Part shown: piece after piece, positions 17,303 to 26,450 of the stretch
Layout of the letters: every line of letters starts with the position of its first letter
Position numbering within the stretch: the first letter of the stretch is position 1
NCBI GenBank assembly: GCA_964580995.1
Contig: CAZOMV010000016.1
Span: forward strand, 1 to 64,000
Source: JAKJEP01 sp964580995
Lineage (GTDB): Bacteria; Planctomycetota; Phycisphaerae; Sedimentisphaerales; SM23-30
DNA length: 64,000 nucleotides
Direction of reading: 5' to 3'
Notes under the pieces: model-generated
Databases searched by the model: none
What the model saw: the letters and a program-made list of their open reading frames with translations, nothing else
Told to the model about the DNA's origin: nothing
Made by a program: the position numbers and the translations under genes

Positions 17303-18061
17303 TCAGTGGGCAGACACAGACTGGAGTTTCAGTACCGACGTACATCTCTTGAGGAACTTAAGTACAGCCCAGATGGCCGCAGTTCCAATTACGATGTTCA
17401 ACCAAAGCCAATCAAGCCGCAACTCTCCCGCGGTGAAGCGTTCTCTAAAGTACTCGGTCATCGCGAAGGCCAGAACGGTTGAGAACAGAGTATCATTCTC
17501 TCGGCGAAGAAACATCTTCCAGGACCACGGGCGATCCGGAGCGATCCACCGTCGAAGAGACGGCACAAGGCATGGTACTTTGGCTGAATAACGTCGGAAC
17601 CGGTCGCCAAAGGTCTCCAAGAGGAATCTCTCTTCCACCATGATGATCGGTACATAGACCGCCAGGAAGAGCGTTGTATTGATGAGGATCAGCTCCCAGT
17701 TCTGCGACAGCAGCGTCACACCAAGAAGGATCAGGTAATTCCCGACATACAACGGATTCCGTACGATAGAGTATAGTCCGGTCGTGTTCAAAACATCCGC
17801 TCGTTGACGGTTCGTGTTACGACCGGAGGTTCCTCTTGTCACAAAACCGGTGGTTCCCGCCCGGATTGCTATGCCAATCATTGCCACCAGGAAGCAGGCC
17901 AGTTCATACGGAATATCCCACATTGTGTTGTGAGTCCAATAGATGTCGTGGGCCTCGAGGCACAACAGCGGGACTATTAACAACGGAGTATAGCTGCGAT
18001 AGCGGAAGAGCCCATGGCCTATCTTATGCAATTGATCTTCTAATAACATTGCCACATCCAA
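17303..18061 (-). CDS. Isoprenylcysteine/phospholipid methyltransferase-type membrane protein
   Basis: This encodes 252 residues with several membrane helices. The signature R-N-P-x-Y-x-G-N in VRNPLYVGNYLILLG, and the later EERFLLETFGDRFRRYSAKV, are the SAM-binding and active-site elements of the ICMT/PEMT family. Bacterial members methylate lipids or unknown small molecules in the membrane. Two ATGs, 18061 and 18049, are possible and neither has a strong ribosome site. It lies 76 bases before the P-type ATPase start, so co-transcription is possible. Confidence 0.8.
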   Translation of the reverse strand: MDVAMLLEDQLHKIGHGLFRYRSYTPLLIVPLLCLEAHDIYWTHNTMWDIPYELACFLVAMIGIAIRAGTTGFVTRGTSGRNTNRQRADVLNTTGLYSIVRNPLYVGNYLILLGVTLLSQNWELILINTTLFLAVYVPIIMVEERFLLETFGDRFRRYSAKVPCLVPSLRRWIAPDRPWSWKMFLRRENDTLFSTVLAFAMTEYFRERFTAGELRLDWLWLNIVIGTAAIWAVLKFLKRCTSVLKLQSVSAH

Positions 18062-18260
18062 TCGCCGTCATGGTTATGACGTTTTGTCTAAAAACGATCC
18101 ATTATCAGCCGCCACCAGATACGATCTTCTAATGGTGGGAGGTTTATGAAGAAGTTTGCCGCCTTTCTGCCCGTTAGCGGCTCGACAAGGAATATGATGC
18201 CATGGGCTTCCATGACCAGCTTTTTCATAAAACACTCATTAAACGCTTCTGTTTTTCGAC

Positions 18261-18512
18261 TCAATCGAATAACTCGCCAAGCCATGACTTCTTCCGTTTG
18301 TAGGAATAGCCGTGGTGGCTATCGTGGCTACTTAGCGGCGGCTGAGAACCGTTTTGCGGCTGAACGGAGGTAAACGACATCGACCGTTCGATGATTTTGT
18401 CGAGTTCCCCGCGATCCAGCCAGACCCCCCGGCACTGCGGGCAATAATCGATTTCCACACCCTGACGATCTGACATTACCAAATCTGTTTCCTTACAAAC
18501 TGGGCATTTCAT
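18261..18512 (-). CDS. TFIIB-type zinc-ribbon protein
   Basis: This encodes 83 residues from ATG 18512, where AAAGGA lies upstream; longer frames add no recognisable sequence. The N-terminus has two zinc knuckles, C-P-x-C at 3-6 and C-P-Q-C at 24-27, followed by RGVWLDRGELDKI. This is the standard zf-TFIIB small-protein pattern found widely in bacteria, with no established function. The C-terminal half is Ser/His/Gln-rich and low-complexity, ending in KSWLGELFD. Confidence 0.8.
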   Translation of the reverse strand: MKCPVCKETDLVMSDRQGVEIDYCPQCRGVWLDRGELDKIIERSMSFTSVQPQNGSQPPLSSHDSHHGYSYKRKKSWLGELFD

Positions 18513-18613
18513 AGGAGTAATCCTTTCCATAGGTTGAAAATTATTCGGCACCATAAACGAAGCCACAATGGCACAGGTAGGACTGGTATAAAAAACGAAG
18601 GCAGGAAAGAATT

Positions 18614-18907
18614 TCAGATGGTTAGAAGCTGATGAAGTGAAACAGGAGAGGAAGCGGCTGGATCAGGAATAGCCAGGGGGAGATTATGTAAAAAGGGATT
18701 ACGGGTGACTCCGGCCTGGTCAGAAAAGGGAAAAGAAAAAATACTTGGATAGTCTATCCTTTGCCGGGATACACCGGTTGACAAAAGGCGAGGGGAAAAA
18801 GAATCGTGCCTTTCACCAGGAGATTCAAAAGCCTCATGTCCTGCATGCACAGAACCAATCGAGGCCAGGACAAAGAACAATATTGTTATTACCATTCGAC
18901 GGCACAT
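18614..18907 (-). CDS. Possible small secreted protein
   Basis: The frame encodes 97 residues starting MCRRMVITILFFVLASIGSVHAG, which reads as a good signal peptide with an A-x-A-like cleavage site. The remainder (serine/proline-rich, with RLLSTG and SIFSFPFSDQ) matches nothing I know. Alternative start ATG at 18895. No ribosome site is obvious and the gene borders a long non-coding stretch, so I hold this loosely. Confidence 0.35.
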   Translation of the reverse strand: MCRRMVITILFFVLASIGSVHAGHEAFESPGERHDSFSPRLLSTGVSRQRIDYPSIFSFPFSDQAGVTRNPFLHNLPLAIPDPAASSPVSLHQLLTI

Positions 18908-19203
18908 GTTTGTTAAGGTATCCGCTTTTTCTAAAAAGTCAATATTATTTTTCCAGTTGAATTCGCCGAAACTAAACTCTGATTTACTCTTATTTTACGA
19001 ACTATTATGCATTTTTGTTCGTAACATTTTCCGATGGGTATTTTTGTGAAAATAGAAGGCCGCCCGGGGGGAAGGTGAAAATGGGCGAATGGACGGGATG
19101 GACATGGGAGGGGAAAATATGAAGTATGAATTACGAGTTACAAATTAGAGGAGGGGGAGATTGCCCAGGCTTCCCAGATTGACAATGGCAAAATAGGGTG
19201 GAG

Positions 19204-19265
19204 AGGCAGGCATTGCCTGCTCCATATCGCCGCGGGCGTTTGACCCTATCGACGTTCCCGATGGA
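19204..19265 (+). repeat. Dispersed palindromic intergenic repeat
   Basis: GGCAGGC-ATT-GCCTGC is followed by ATCGCCGCGGGCG and CGACGTTCCCGATGG. The same ordered blocks recur, diverged, at 58181-58245 and in part at 58720-58790. This is a small family of imperfect palindromes found only between genes in this window. Confidence 0.6.
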
Positions 19266-20213
19266 AGCTGGCGCAGCACAAAGGGAAAAAAATCATCCGC
19301 AGATAAAAAGGATTGCAGTGCAGATAAGAAAAGGAAAAAAGATTTTGGCTGGCAGGATGGGAGGTTTTGGTTTGGGAGTTTGGGAAAAAGAAAAATGGTA
19401 TCGCGTTGGCAGGTAAGTTTTCGATTTAGGCTGTCCTCTATTAACGGGAAAGCAGACACAGAAACGGATATAGAATTAGTTCCTGACCCAAATATTTTTA
19501 GTCTGTCCCGTATATTCTTTTCCGCCCCCCCCCGCTCGTTACAAAACCACCATATTCTTTCAGCACATCATGCGTAGAATCTGCATTCCGCCTTTCTCGC
19601 TTCACCATCGCCTGTCGGCTGCCCGTTTCCTTGTACTTGCTCCGCTCATCCCCCCATCATACTCCCCCCCGCCTCCCCTCGTCAACTGGTATTTTTTCCC
19701 CTGACTTCTACCCAATAATCATGAACTGAGAACCAATACCCGATAGCTGCCAACCATTTGCCGATAACCATTTTCTACTTCGCAATTTGCAATTCGTAAT
19801 TTCTCCGCCCCCCAGCCAATCCACAGCTAAATAGGGAAGATTTACACGACCTTCGTGCCTAATCGTGCCACGGCCGTGCCATCCGTGCCTCCCATCCCCC
19901 AGCTTCTTCCGCCCGTTTCTTCTCGTTTACCAGGCTGCATGGGAACCCGAACATAATTATCCTCAACCGTACCGAACCTCATACTTCTTTTCACGGGGGG
20001 AAACCGGCATTCCATGCTCTCCGAGCTAGAAATATCCTCCCAGCCAATCGTCCCACCCCTCCGACCTTGAGGCGGTGTGGCCAGCCGTCTTCCGCTTTCC
20101 CGACTTTTTTACGCTGTTAATCTAGGCAACTTCCCCCCTCCCCAAAATTCCCTCTTCAACGATAACCGATAACAAATAACCATCAACTTCTTAGTATGTT
20201 TTCCCCCACTTCT

Positions 20214-20270
20214 ATATCACTTTTTTCATCTTTTACTATACTTTCTTCAACATTTACCAACTCAACCTAA
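20214..20270 (-). repeat. Dispersed AT-rich repeat, copy 1
   Basis: On the minus strand this reads GAGTTGGTAAATGTTGAAG and continues with AAAGTATAGTAAAAGATGAA. About 29 of 30 bases match 58151-58180, and the later part matches 58343-58387. It lies some 80 bases beyond the stop codon of the DegP-like gene. Confidence 0.75.
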
Positions 20271-20351
20271 TCGTTATATCTTACCCAATCACTACAATCC
20301 CGACCAGTTATCGGACTATCATTTCCCACGCAAAATAAACACTTACAGCTT

Positions 20352-21926
20352 TTAAATCACCCCTCTTTTAACGATTCGGGTTTGTTCGCCGTTTTGATTT
20401 AAGATTTTAATTTCCAGACCCTTACCATCGAAATCAGCATTGGCAACCTGCTCTTTTAACTGCTCGAACGTGGCAATTTTCTGTCCATCCACAGCCAGAA
20501 TGATATCGCCAGCCAACAGCCCACCCTCATCCGCCAGACTCCCCGGCAATACCGATGTAATCATTAGTCCTTCTGTACCAGCAGGATAGCCCAATTCAGC
20601 AGCCATTTCCGGCGTCATCTGTTGCAGACTCACCCCCAGCCTGGGCGGGTCATTAGGAACTATCGGCCCAGGATAATTGGGTACATATTCTTCGATTTTC
20701 GGTTCCGTTAACTCTTCTGGATACAAGTCCTTAGCTACGTTTTCCCCCGCCTCGCTATCGCCCAGCAGCACATCTACCATCACTTCCTCCCCCCCGCGCC
20801 AAACCCGACATTGGGCGTGCGTGCCTGGCAGCAAAATCCCGATCATATTCCGTAACTCCTTGGCTGAAGCGACTTTCTTGCCATTTATCTCCAAAATAAT
20901 ATCCCCTTCGAGCATCCCCGCATTCCCCGCCGGCGAATCCTTTACAATATCAAAAACCACAACCCCGCTCAGCGACTCAGGAATCCCCGCCAGCAGCTTA
21001 TCAGGGTCTTTTTTAAATCTTTCTCGAAATCCCTCTTTTTGATAAGGTAAGGATAAAATCTCCCGCAGTTCCTCCAGACCCTGCATCCAGACGCCCAGCC
21101 ATCCACGCTTAACCTCTTTACGTTCAATCAATTGCGCTGCAACAAATTTTACGATATTGCTGGGAATCGCAAAGCCATAACCGGCGGAAACCCCCGTTGG
21201 GCTTTTAATGTTCGAGTTAATCCCGATTACCTCACCATAGAGATTAACCAGTGGCCCGCCGCTGTTTCCCTGATTGATATCGGCGTCCGTCTGGAGAAAA
21301 TCTTCATAAGCGGATCTCCCTAAAATGAATGTCTGCCTGCCTTTATAGCTGATAATGCCCGAAGTCACCGTCTGTTCCAGTCCGAAGGGACTTCCCATCG
21401 CCAAAACGAGATCACCAACCTTAACTTGGTCGGAATCCCCCAGTTGCGCGACGGGCAAATCTTCCCCGACCGGATCGATTTGCACCACCGCCAAATCCGT
21501 GGCTGGATCGAGGAATTTGTCGATGGCAGTAAATATTCGACCATCGGAAAGAACCACTTCGATTTTGGAAGTACCAGCCACAACATGATTATTAGTAATG
21601 AGATAGCCGCGTTTGTCGATGATACAGCCGCTGCCGATGCCGCGTTCTTCCAGATCGGGGGCGAAAGGCGAGGTCTTGATATCTTTATAAACCTTTATAT
21701 TAACCAGAGTTGGGATTACCCTATCGACGGGGCGGCGAAAAACCGAATTGATTTGATCGGCCAGGGATTTCTCCTGTTGGGTAAGGGGACTTTCATCATA
21801 AGTTGTTTTTTCAAAAGCATTTAGTGATAAAGACGACCATGAAAATAAAAATGGGTAAAGTATGAAAGAAGTGAAACAATAGGATAAAAACCTGGAATAA
21901 AGTGATGAAGATTTAGAGTAAAACAT
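20352..21926 (-). CDS. DegP/HtrA-type serine protease with two PDZ domains
   Basis: This encodes 524 residues. After a hydrophobic, serine-rich N-terminus (about 8-36, export signal) comes a trypsin-like domain with the catalytic triad His114 (ITNNHVVAG), Asp144 (PATDLAVV) and Ser222 (QGNSGGPL). Two PDZ domains follow, about 275-400 (carrying SGVVVFDIVKDSPAGNAGM) and 428-524 (GLMITSVLPGSLADEGGL). This is the layout of periplasmic Do/DegQ proteases that degrade or refold damaged envelope proteins. A long acidic insert sits at the start of PDZ1. The first codons share 13-base blocks with the dispersed AT-rich repeat, so the signal peptide may have been built partly from repeat DNA. Confidence 0.9.
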   Translation of the reverse strand: MFYSKSSSLYSRFLSYCFTSFILYPFLFSWSSLSLNAFEKTTYDESPLTQQEKSLADQINSVFRRPVDRVIPTLVNIKVYKDIKTSPFAPDLEERGIGSGCIIDKRGYLITNNHVVAGTSKIEVVLSDGRIFTAIDKFLDPATDLAVVQIDPVGEDLPVAQLGDSDQVKVGDLVLAMGSPFGLEQTVTSGIISYKGRQTFILGRSAYEDFLQTDADINQGNSGGPLVNLYGEVIGINSNIKSPTGVSAGYGFAIPSNIVKFVAAQLIERKEVKRGWLGVWMQGLEELREILSLPYQKEGFRERFKKDPDKLLAGIPESLSGVVVFDIVKDSPAGNAGMLEGDIILEINGKKVASAKELRNMIGILLPGTHAQCRVWRGGEEVMVDVLLGDSEAGENVAKDLYPEELTEPKIEEYVPNYPGPIVPNDPPRLGVSLQQMTPEMAAELGYPAGTEGLMITSVLPGSLADEGGLLAGDIILAVDGQKIATFEQLKEQVANADFDGKGLEIKILNQNGEQTRIVKRGVI

Positions 21927-22061
21927 AGTTAGTTTCCATGTAAAAGTTAATGATTAAATACATACCAAACGGTCGGTATAAATTACCTATTTTACCTACA
22001 TTTGGTAATCTCTAGTAATCATTATAGACGGCTGGGAGTCGGTTGTCATACACAGGGGGGA

Positions 22062-23594
22062 TCAATCTGTTGGGGCCTGGTATTTCTGGGAAAGTTTTTT
22101 CAGGAAGCCGTTGCGGTAGGGGTACCAGAGGCAGGCGGGAATGGTTTTTACCTGGCCATCCTCGGCATCTTCATAGGCAAAGACCGCCTTGCAGTTTTTC
22201 AGACGCCCGGCGTCAATAGAATGTTCCTCCTCAAACGGCAGACCGGCAATCCGCAAGATGCGGGCGGGCCGGCGTTTGCTGCCTGTTCCCAAAATTCGGC
22301 GCCACAAATACTTACCGTATTGTAGCAGAGAGCCGCCCAGTAACGTACCAATTTTCAAACGGCGAAATATCCAGGGTGCCAAGTTTTTGAGAATGATCAG
22401 TTGTCCCTGCAGCCGCTGGAAAAATTTATCGGGATTGAGTCGGGAAAGTTTGGGTTCCATTTTTTGGCTGATATCCGCGAATTCCCGACATACCTGCCGG
22501 AACGGAACCTTCAGATAGTGATTGACACTGCGGTATTTCTTGCCATCCGAGATCAGCAGCGTCATCGACTCGCAGTTAGGATGTACCCCACCCAGCAACA
22601 AAATCTCCGAGCGGGTATTTCGCCGGAAGAAGGAGCGGGGCAGACGCATAGCGTAGGAGAGGCCGGCGGGAATGAATTCCACCTCTTCGCCGGGCAGGCT
22701 TTGGCGAACCATTTTCTCGACATCCTCCAGGGTGGTGCGTACGGAAACTTCAAACTCGTTGTTTTTCCAGTTTTCGGTCAGGGGGATAATGCCGATTTCG
22801 CCGATCAGGTCCCGGTACTCGTGGCAGAAGGCGATCAGATCGCCGATCAAATGGTCGTTGATGCCCCAGGCGGCGCAGCTAATGATGGACTGCCGGCGGT
22901 GGCTGAAGCGGTTGAGGTTCTCCAGCCCTTTGAGTTTCTTTTCGTAGGCACCGGGATTATCCCGCAGTTTGGCGTAGATGTCCGGGCTGCGGCCGTCGAA
23001 GGCAAACCGCACGCGGACGCCCGATTCGCACAATTTCCGGCAATATTCCTCATCGGCCAGCTTGATACCATTGGTGACGACGCGGGGTTTGAGCTTGTAT
23101 TTTCGCCCGAGGGCGATGATCTCCAGCAGGTCTTTGCGGACAGTCGGCTCGCCGCCGAACAGTTCGACCATGGGGATGGGGTCCATTTTGCTCAAATACT
23201 TGAAAATCTTGTCAAAATATTCCAGCGGGGGGTAGAAATCGAATCCCATGTATTTTATGGTAGCGATGCAGATGGGGCAATTCATGTTGCAGCGGTTGGT
23301 GACATCCAGAAACACCATATTGGGCTTGTGTTCGTTGGCGCAGCGGTCGCAGTGGAGGGAGCAGCCGTCGGCGGTGACGGAGGCATCGGGCCAGATATCG
23401 CGTTTGGCCTGCCAGGCGGCGGCGTCGGTGCTGACCAGGGACTCGGTGCGGCCGCAGGCGGGGCAGTCCTTTTCGATCCAGACCTCGTTGTTGCGGAAGG
23501 CAAATTTCGAGGAGACGCGGGCGCCGCATTGATTGCACAGGCCGAGATTATTTTCCTTTTTCTGGTTTTCTGGTTTCTGACTGGACGGTTCCAT
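22062..23594 (-). CDS. Radical SAM protein with N-terminal zinc-ribbon-like region
   Basis: This encodes 510 residues from ATG 23594 (GGAAAGGA upstream; the frame can be extended only by a TTG). Residues 20-48 hold two C-x2-C pairs, and Cys78, Cys82 and Cys85 form another cluster. The radical SAM motif C-x3-C-x2-C is Cys102, Cys106, Cys109 in CNMNCPIC, followed by ELFGGEPTVRKDL, the usual GGEP loop. The arrangement resembles the MJ0619-type branch, which makes methyl transfers or tetrahydrofolate-linked chemistry; the substrate here is unknown. It lies 21 bases after a thioredoxin-fold lipoprotein gene and almost certainly shares its transcript. Confidence 0.85.
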   Translation of the reverse strand: MEPSSQKPENQKKENNLGLCNQCGARVSSKFAFRNNEVWIEKDCPACGRTESLVSTDAAAWQAKRDIWPDASVTADGCSLHCDRCANEHKPNMVFLDVTNRCNMNCPICIATIKYMGFDFYPPLEYFDKIFKYLSKMDPIPMVELFGGEPTVRKDLLEIIALGRKYKLKPRVVTNGIKLADEEYCRKLCESGVRVRFAFDGRSPDIYAKLRDNPGAYEKKLKGLENLNRFSHRRQSIISCAAWGINDHLIGDLIAFCHEYRDLIGEIGIIPLTENWKNNEFEVSVRTTLEDVEKMVRQSLPGEEVEFIPAGLSYAMRLPRSFFRRNTRSEILLLGGVHPNCESMTLLISDGKKYRSVNHYLKVPFRQVCREFADISQKMEPKLSRLNPDKFFQRLQGQLIILKNLAPWIFRRLKIGTLLGGSLLQYGKYLWRRILGTGSKRRPARILRIAGLPFEEEHSIDAGRLKNCKAVFAYEDAEDGQVKTIPACLWYPYRNGFLKKLSQKYQAPTD

Positions 23595-23615
23595 ACCCAA
23601 AATCCTTTCCCGTGT

Positions 23616-24065
23616 TTATGGTATCTGATCGAGAGAAAAGGGTTTGCCTTTTCCTTTTACGGCCTGGTCCAGCACCGGCCGATAACTGTTCAGGTCATAG
23701 TTCATAACCCATCGGCCCCGGACTTCTCCCTCGTTGAAGAGGATAACGGTGGGAAAAACCGACACTTCGTAGTTTTCTTTCATTTCCTGGGAAGTGACCA
23801 CAAAGATGGGGGTCATCAGCTCAAAGCGGACAAAATCCACCCGGCCTTTATATTCATCCGCCAGCATATCCAGGCGGGGTTCCAGGCCCAGGCAGGTGGG
23901 GCAGCCGCCTTTATAAAACTCCACCAGGACCGGTTTTTCCGCCAGCAGGACATGCTCTTCAAACTCTTCCAGGTTCTGGATATGCCGGAGATTTTTAGAA
24001 CAACCGCCGGCGGACCACAGGGCAGTCAGGGCCGAAATGAGTATCAGAATCCGAAATCTATTCAT
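23616..24065 (-). CDS. Thioredoxin-fold lipoprotein
   Basis: This encodes 149 residues from ATG 24065, preceded by GGAAAGGA; the upstream extension to 24167 lacks a signal. The signal peptide ends in the lipobox SAGGC (Cys22), so the protein should be lipid-anchored outside the cytoplasm. The thioredoxin fold has VLVEFYKGGCPTCLGL with active-site Cys55-Pro-Thr-Cys58, and the cis-proline in SVFPTVILF. It is probably a periplasmic thiol oxidoreductase. It is co-oriented and nearly contiguous with the radical SAM gene. Confidence 0.85.
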   Translation of the reverse strand: MNRFRILILISALTALWSAGGCSKNLRHIQNLEEFEEHVLLAEKPVLVEFYKGGCPTCLGLEPRLDMLADEYKGRVDFVRFELMTPIFVVTSQEMKENYEVSVFPTVILFNEGEVRGRWVMNYDLNSYRPVLDQAVKGKGKPFSLDQIP

Positions 24066-24315
24066 TTTTTCCAAGTTCCTTTCCAGCAGCGGATTGTATC
24101 GGAACGGCGAAAAAAAATCAAGATCGCGTTTGAAGGGGCTGATTTTTATAGAGCACGGCTGGTACATCCATTTTGGAAAACTTCCGTTCTCCTATTTATT
24201 CTATCCAATTGGATTGGATAGTATTTGACGGAACCGCCAAAAGTCGATATTGACATCCAAAAACAGCTCTGGCTCCCCAATAACAAGAGGTCGAAGAGCT
24301 TTTGACGCTGGCGTC

Positions 24316-26367
24316 TTATTTCACCTGATTATACACAATCACCGCGGCACCGGGGGTGTTTTTAATGGGTACGGCCAGGCCGGTTTCCATCAGGTCTTTG
24401 CCGGTAGCCTTGATGGAACCTTCGACATCGAAGTTGGTGACTTCGTACTCTGACGCCGGATCCAGCCCCTGAAGCCGAAACGTTTGTGACTCTTGCGGAT
24501 TCTCTTTGCGGCGGAATGCCTGAATCACACCATCACCCAACTCCGGACGGTTAAACTGCCAGGCGATCCACTGATCGGTTTGGCGGCTGTAGGCGGTTAA
24601 GGGGTAGTAGTCGCCGAGCATACAGGGGGCGATTTTGCGGCATTCGGCGTAGGCCTGCTGCTGGGCGGCGGTGTTCTCCGGATTCATACCGCCCATGCCG
24701 AAACCGGGTATATAGAAACTGCGGAAGGAGTAAGAATCATAATGATACGTCCCGGTGCCCTGGAACGGCAGCCAGAAGGAGAGGCCGTAGGTATGGGCCT
24801 GGTTGGCTTCTACGACGCCCTCCATGGTGGGGAACTGGAAATCGCTGCGCAGAAGGGGTACGGAGCGCCGCATGGTTTCCAAATCGTTGCGGCGGCCGCC
24901 CGAGGCGCAGGAATCGATACACAAATGGGGGTTGCGGCGTTTGAGTTCGTCCCAGAAGGCCAGGTGGCCCTGGACATAAAAGTTTTCCGTGATACCCTGG
25001 CGGTCGGGGGCGTCATGGTTGCGCCAACTGGGACAGGGGCCGTTGCCGTTCATGTCTTCGCGATACCAGTCGATACCCTGGGACTTGATCATGCCGTCGA
25101 TATGGTTGATCAGCCAAGCCAGGGCGTCCGGGTTGCCCTCATCGAAAATGAGACCCACGGAACCGGGATGCAGCAACCATTCGGGGTGATTCTGGCCCAG
25201 CCAGGAATTGGGGTCGCCCACTCGTTCCGGCTCGAACCATAGCAAAAATTTCATGCCCTGGCCGTGAACCCAATCGCTGAAGGGTTTGAAGCCTTTGGGA
25301 TATCTCTCCGGATCAATATCCCAGGTGCCGGTATTGAGCCAGGAATCGTTGCCTTTGTAAGGGCCATTTTGATTGGGATACCAGGTATGGGCGCCGCCGG
25401 CGTCGCGCCAACAAATATCCACTTGAATACCGGCCTCCTGAAACTTTTTTACGTACTCAATGTTTTCCTCTGAGGCTCCGACCTGAATCTGGGCTAGCGG
25501 CCCCTGCGGTTTACCATCCACGTACGGAATGACGTGCTTCATGTACCAGCGCCGCCAGAGGTTTTGGGCACGCACCACATCCGTTCCTTCCCAGAATACC
25601 AGGGCAATCAAGGGGGTGCGGATTTCTTCCCCGGGTTTGAGCTGCAGATGGGTCAGTTGCTGTCCTGCCTTGATGCGCAAGCCATTCGAACGATCCCGCA
25701 CAAACGAACTGGCCCATTGTCCCGGCCAGCCCACGGCCAGAATGATTCCGCCATTGGGCATCTGCAAATTATAGTACGGCCATCCTTCCGGACCGTCACA
25801 CGACTTGCCCGAATTGGGAGGGGAAAATTGCTTCTCCAGGCCGGGAGTCAGGGTAAGCTGGTATGGCTCAAAACTGTCGGCCGTGCAAAAATCGCCCTTG
25901 ATTCCGTGCAGTACGAACTCACCCTCGGCGCCGCGTTTCCAACGGGCATCCAGCCCCTGGATGTCTTCCAGGACCGGTGTATCCTGTGCGGCGTTGTTCT
26001 TGAAGTATATCGTCCACTCCACCACCGGATAGTCCGAGTATTCTACCGCCACGCAGCGTACTTCAAGGCCGGTTTTGCGGTCATTCCAAATCATGGTATG
26101 CTGCGTGCGGGCCGCATCGAGTGTTTTATCCTGGATTTGGCCCGGCCAGTCCGAGAGCATATTTTTCGAGGATTGCGCACCATACATAAATGAAAATGGT
26201 TTCAGGGTTTTTACCTCCAGAAGATATTTCTGAGACCATTGGTCCCGCTGTTTCATTTCGCCGGCGTTCACGAAAGCCGCGGCTCCCACCACACCCTTTC
26301 CCAGAGCCAGACTCAGTGTTACCGCTGCGACCCATAGGGCAAGACGAATGTTGTTTCGTTTTTTCAT
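24316..26367 (-). CDS. Glycoside hydrolase family 36 alpha-galactosidase-like enzyme
   Basis: This encodes 683 residues with a signal peptide (about 8-31). Landmarks of GH36 are GIQVDICWRDAGG, KFLLWFEPERV, the predicted nucleophile Asp438 in IDWYREDMNG, the SCASGGRRNDLETM motif at 486-499, and the predicted acid/base Asp509 in LLRSDFQF. Family members release terminal alpha-galactose or related sugars. Being exported, it should act in the periplasm or outside the cell. It follows the GH2 gene by 83 bases on the same strand, so the two likely form an operon. The exact sugar specificity is not determined. Confidence 0.9.
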   Translation of the reverse strand: MKKRNNIRLALWVAAVTLSLALGKGVVGAAAFVNAGEMKQRDQWSQKYLLEVKTLKPFSFMYGAQSSKNMLSDWPGQIQDKTLDAARTQHTMIWNDRKTGLEVRCVAVEYSDYPVVEWTIYFKNNAAQDTPVLEDIQGLDARWKRGAEGEFVLHGIKGDFCTADSFEPYQLTLTPGLEKQFSPPNSGKSCDGPEGWPYYNLQMPNGGIILAVGWPGQWASSFVRDRSNGLRIKAGQQLTHLQLKPGEEIRTPLIALVFWEGTDVVRAQNLWRRWYMKHVIPYVDGKPQGPLAQIQVGASEENIEYVKKFQEAGIQVDICWRDAGGAHTWYPNQNGPYKGNDSWLNTGTWDIDPERYPKGFKPFSDWVHGQGMKFLLWFEPERVGDPNSWLGQNHPEWLLHPGSVGLIFDEGNPDALAWLINHIDGMIKSQGIDWYREDMNGNGPCPSWRNHDAPDRQGITENFYVQGHLAFWDELKRRNPHLCIDSCASGGRRNDLETMRRSVPLLRSDFQFPTMEGVVEANQAHTYGLSFWLPFQGTGTYHYDSYSFRSFYIPGFGMGGMNPENTAAQQQAYAECRKIAPCMLGDYYPLTAYSRQTDQWIAWQFNRPELGDGVIQAFRRKENPQESQTFRLQGLDPASEYEVTNFDVEGSIKATGKDLMETGLAVPIKNTPGAAVIVYNQVK

Positions 26368-26450
26368 TTTTTATCCTTTTATTAAAAGGTCTTCGGTTCC
26401 AGTTTTCAGATACCATAGCCGAGTTGTTTTCTATTCCGGTAATCTTTCTT

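Larger units (their letters stand above)
18908..20351. other. Long non-coding, repeat-bearing intergenic region
   Basis: This 1.4-kb stretch has no frame I would call a gene. It holds AT-rich DNA around 18940-19050, a palindromic repeat at 19204-19265, a strongly pyrimidine-biased plus strand from about 19500 to 20340, four CGTGCC units about ten bases apart at 19854-19889, and a copy of a dispersed AT-rich repeat at 20214-20270. Three of these types recur in the other large intergenic region at 57912-58997. Confidence 0.7.

Noticed and set aside
18088..18285. 65-codon minus-strand frame between the zinc-ribbon and ICMT genes
   Set aside because: Weak ribosome site and no recognisable pattern; could be a tiny gene from ATG 18228, but support is too thin.
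22401..24221. 606-codon plus-strand open frame opposite the radical SAM and thioredoxin genes
   Set aside because: It lies fully antisense to two genes with clear catalytic motifs; its length comes from codon bias in those genes.
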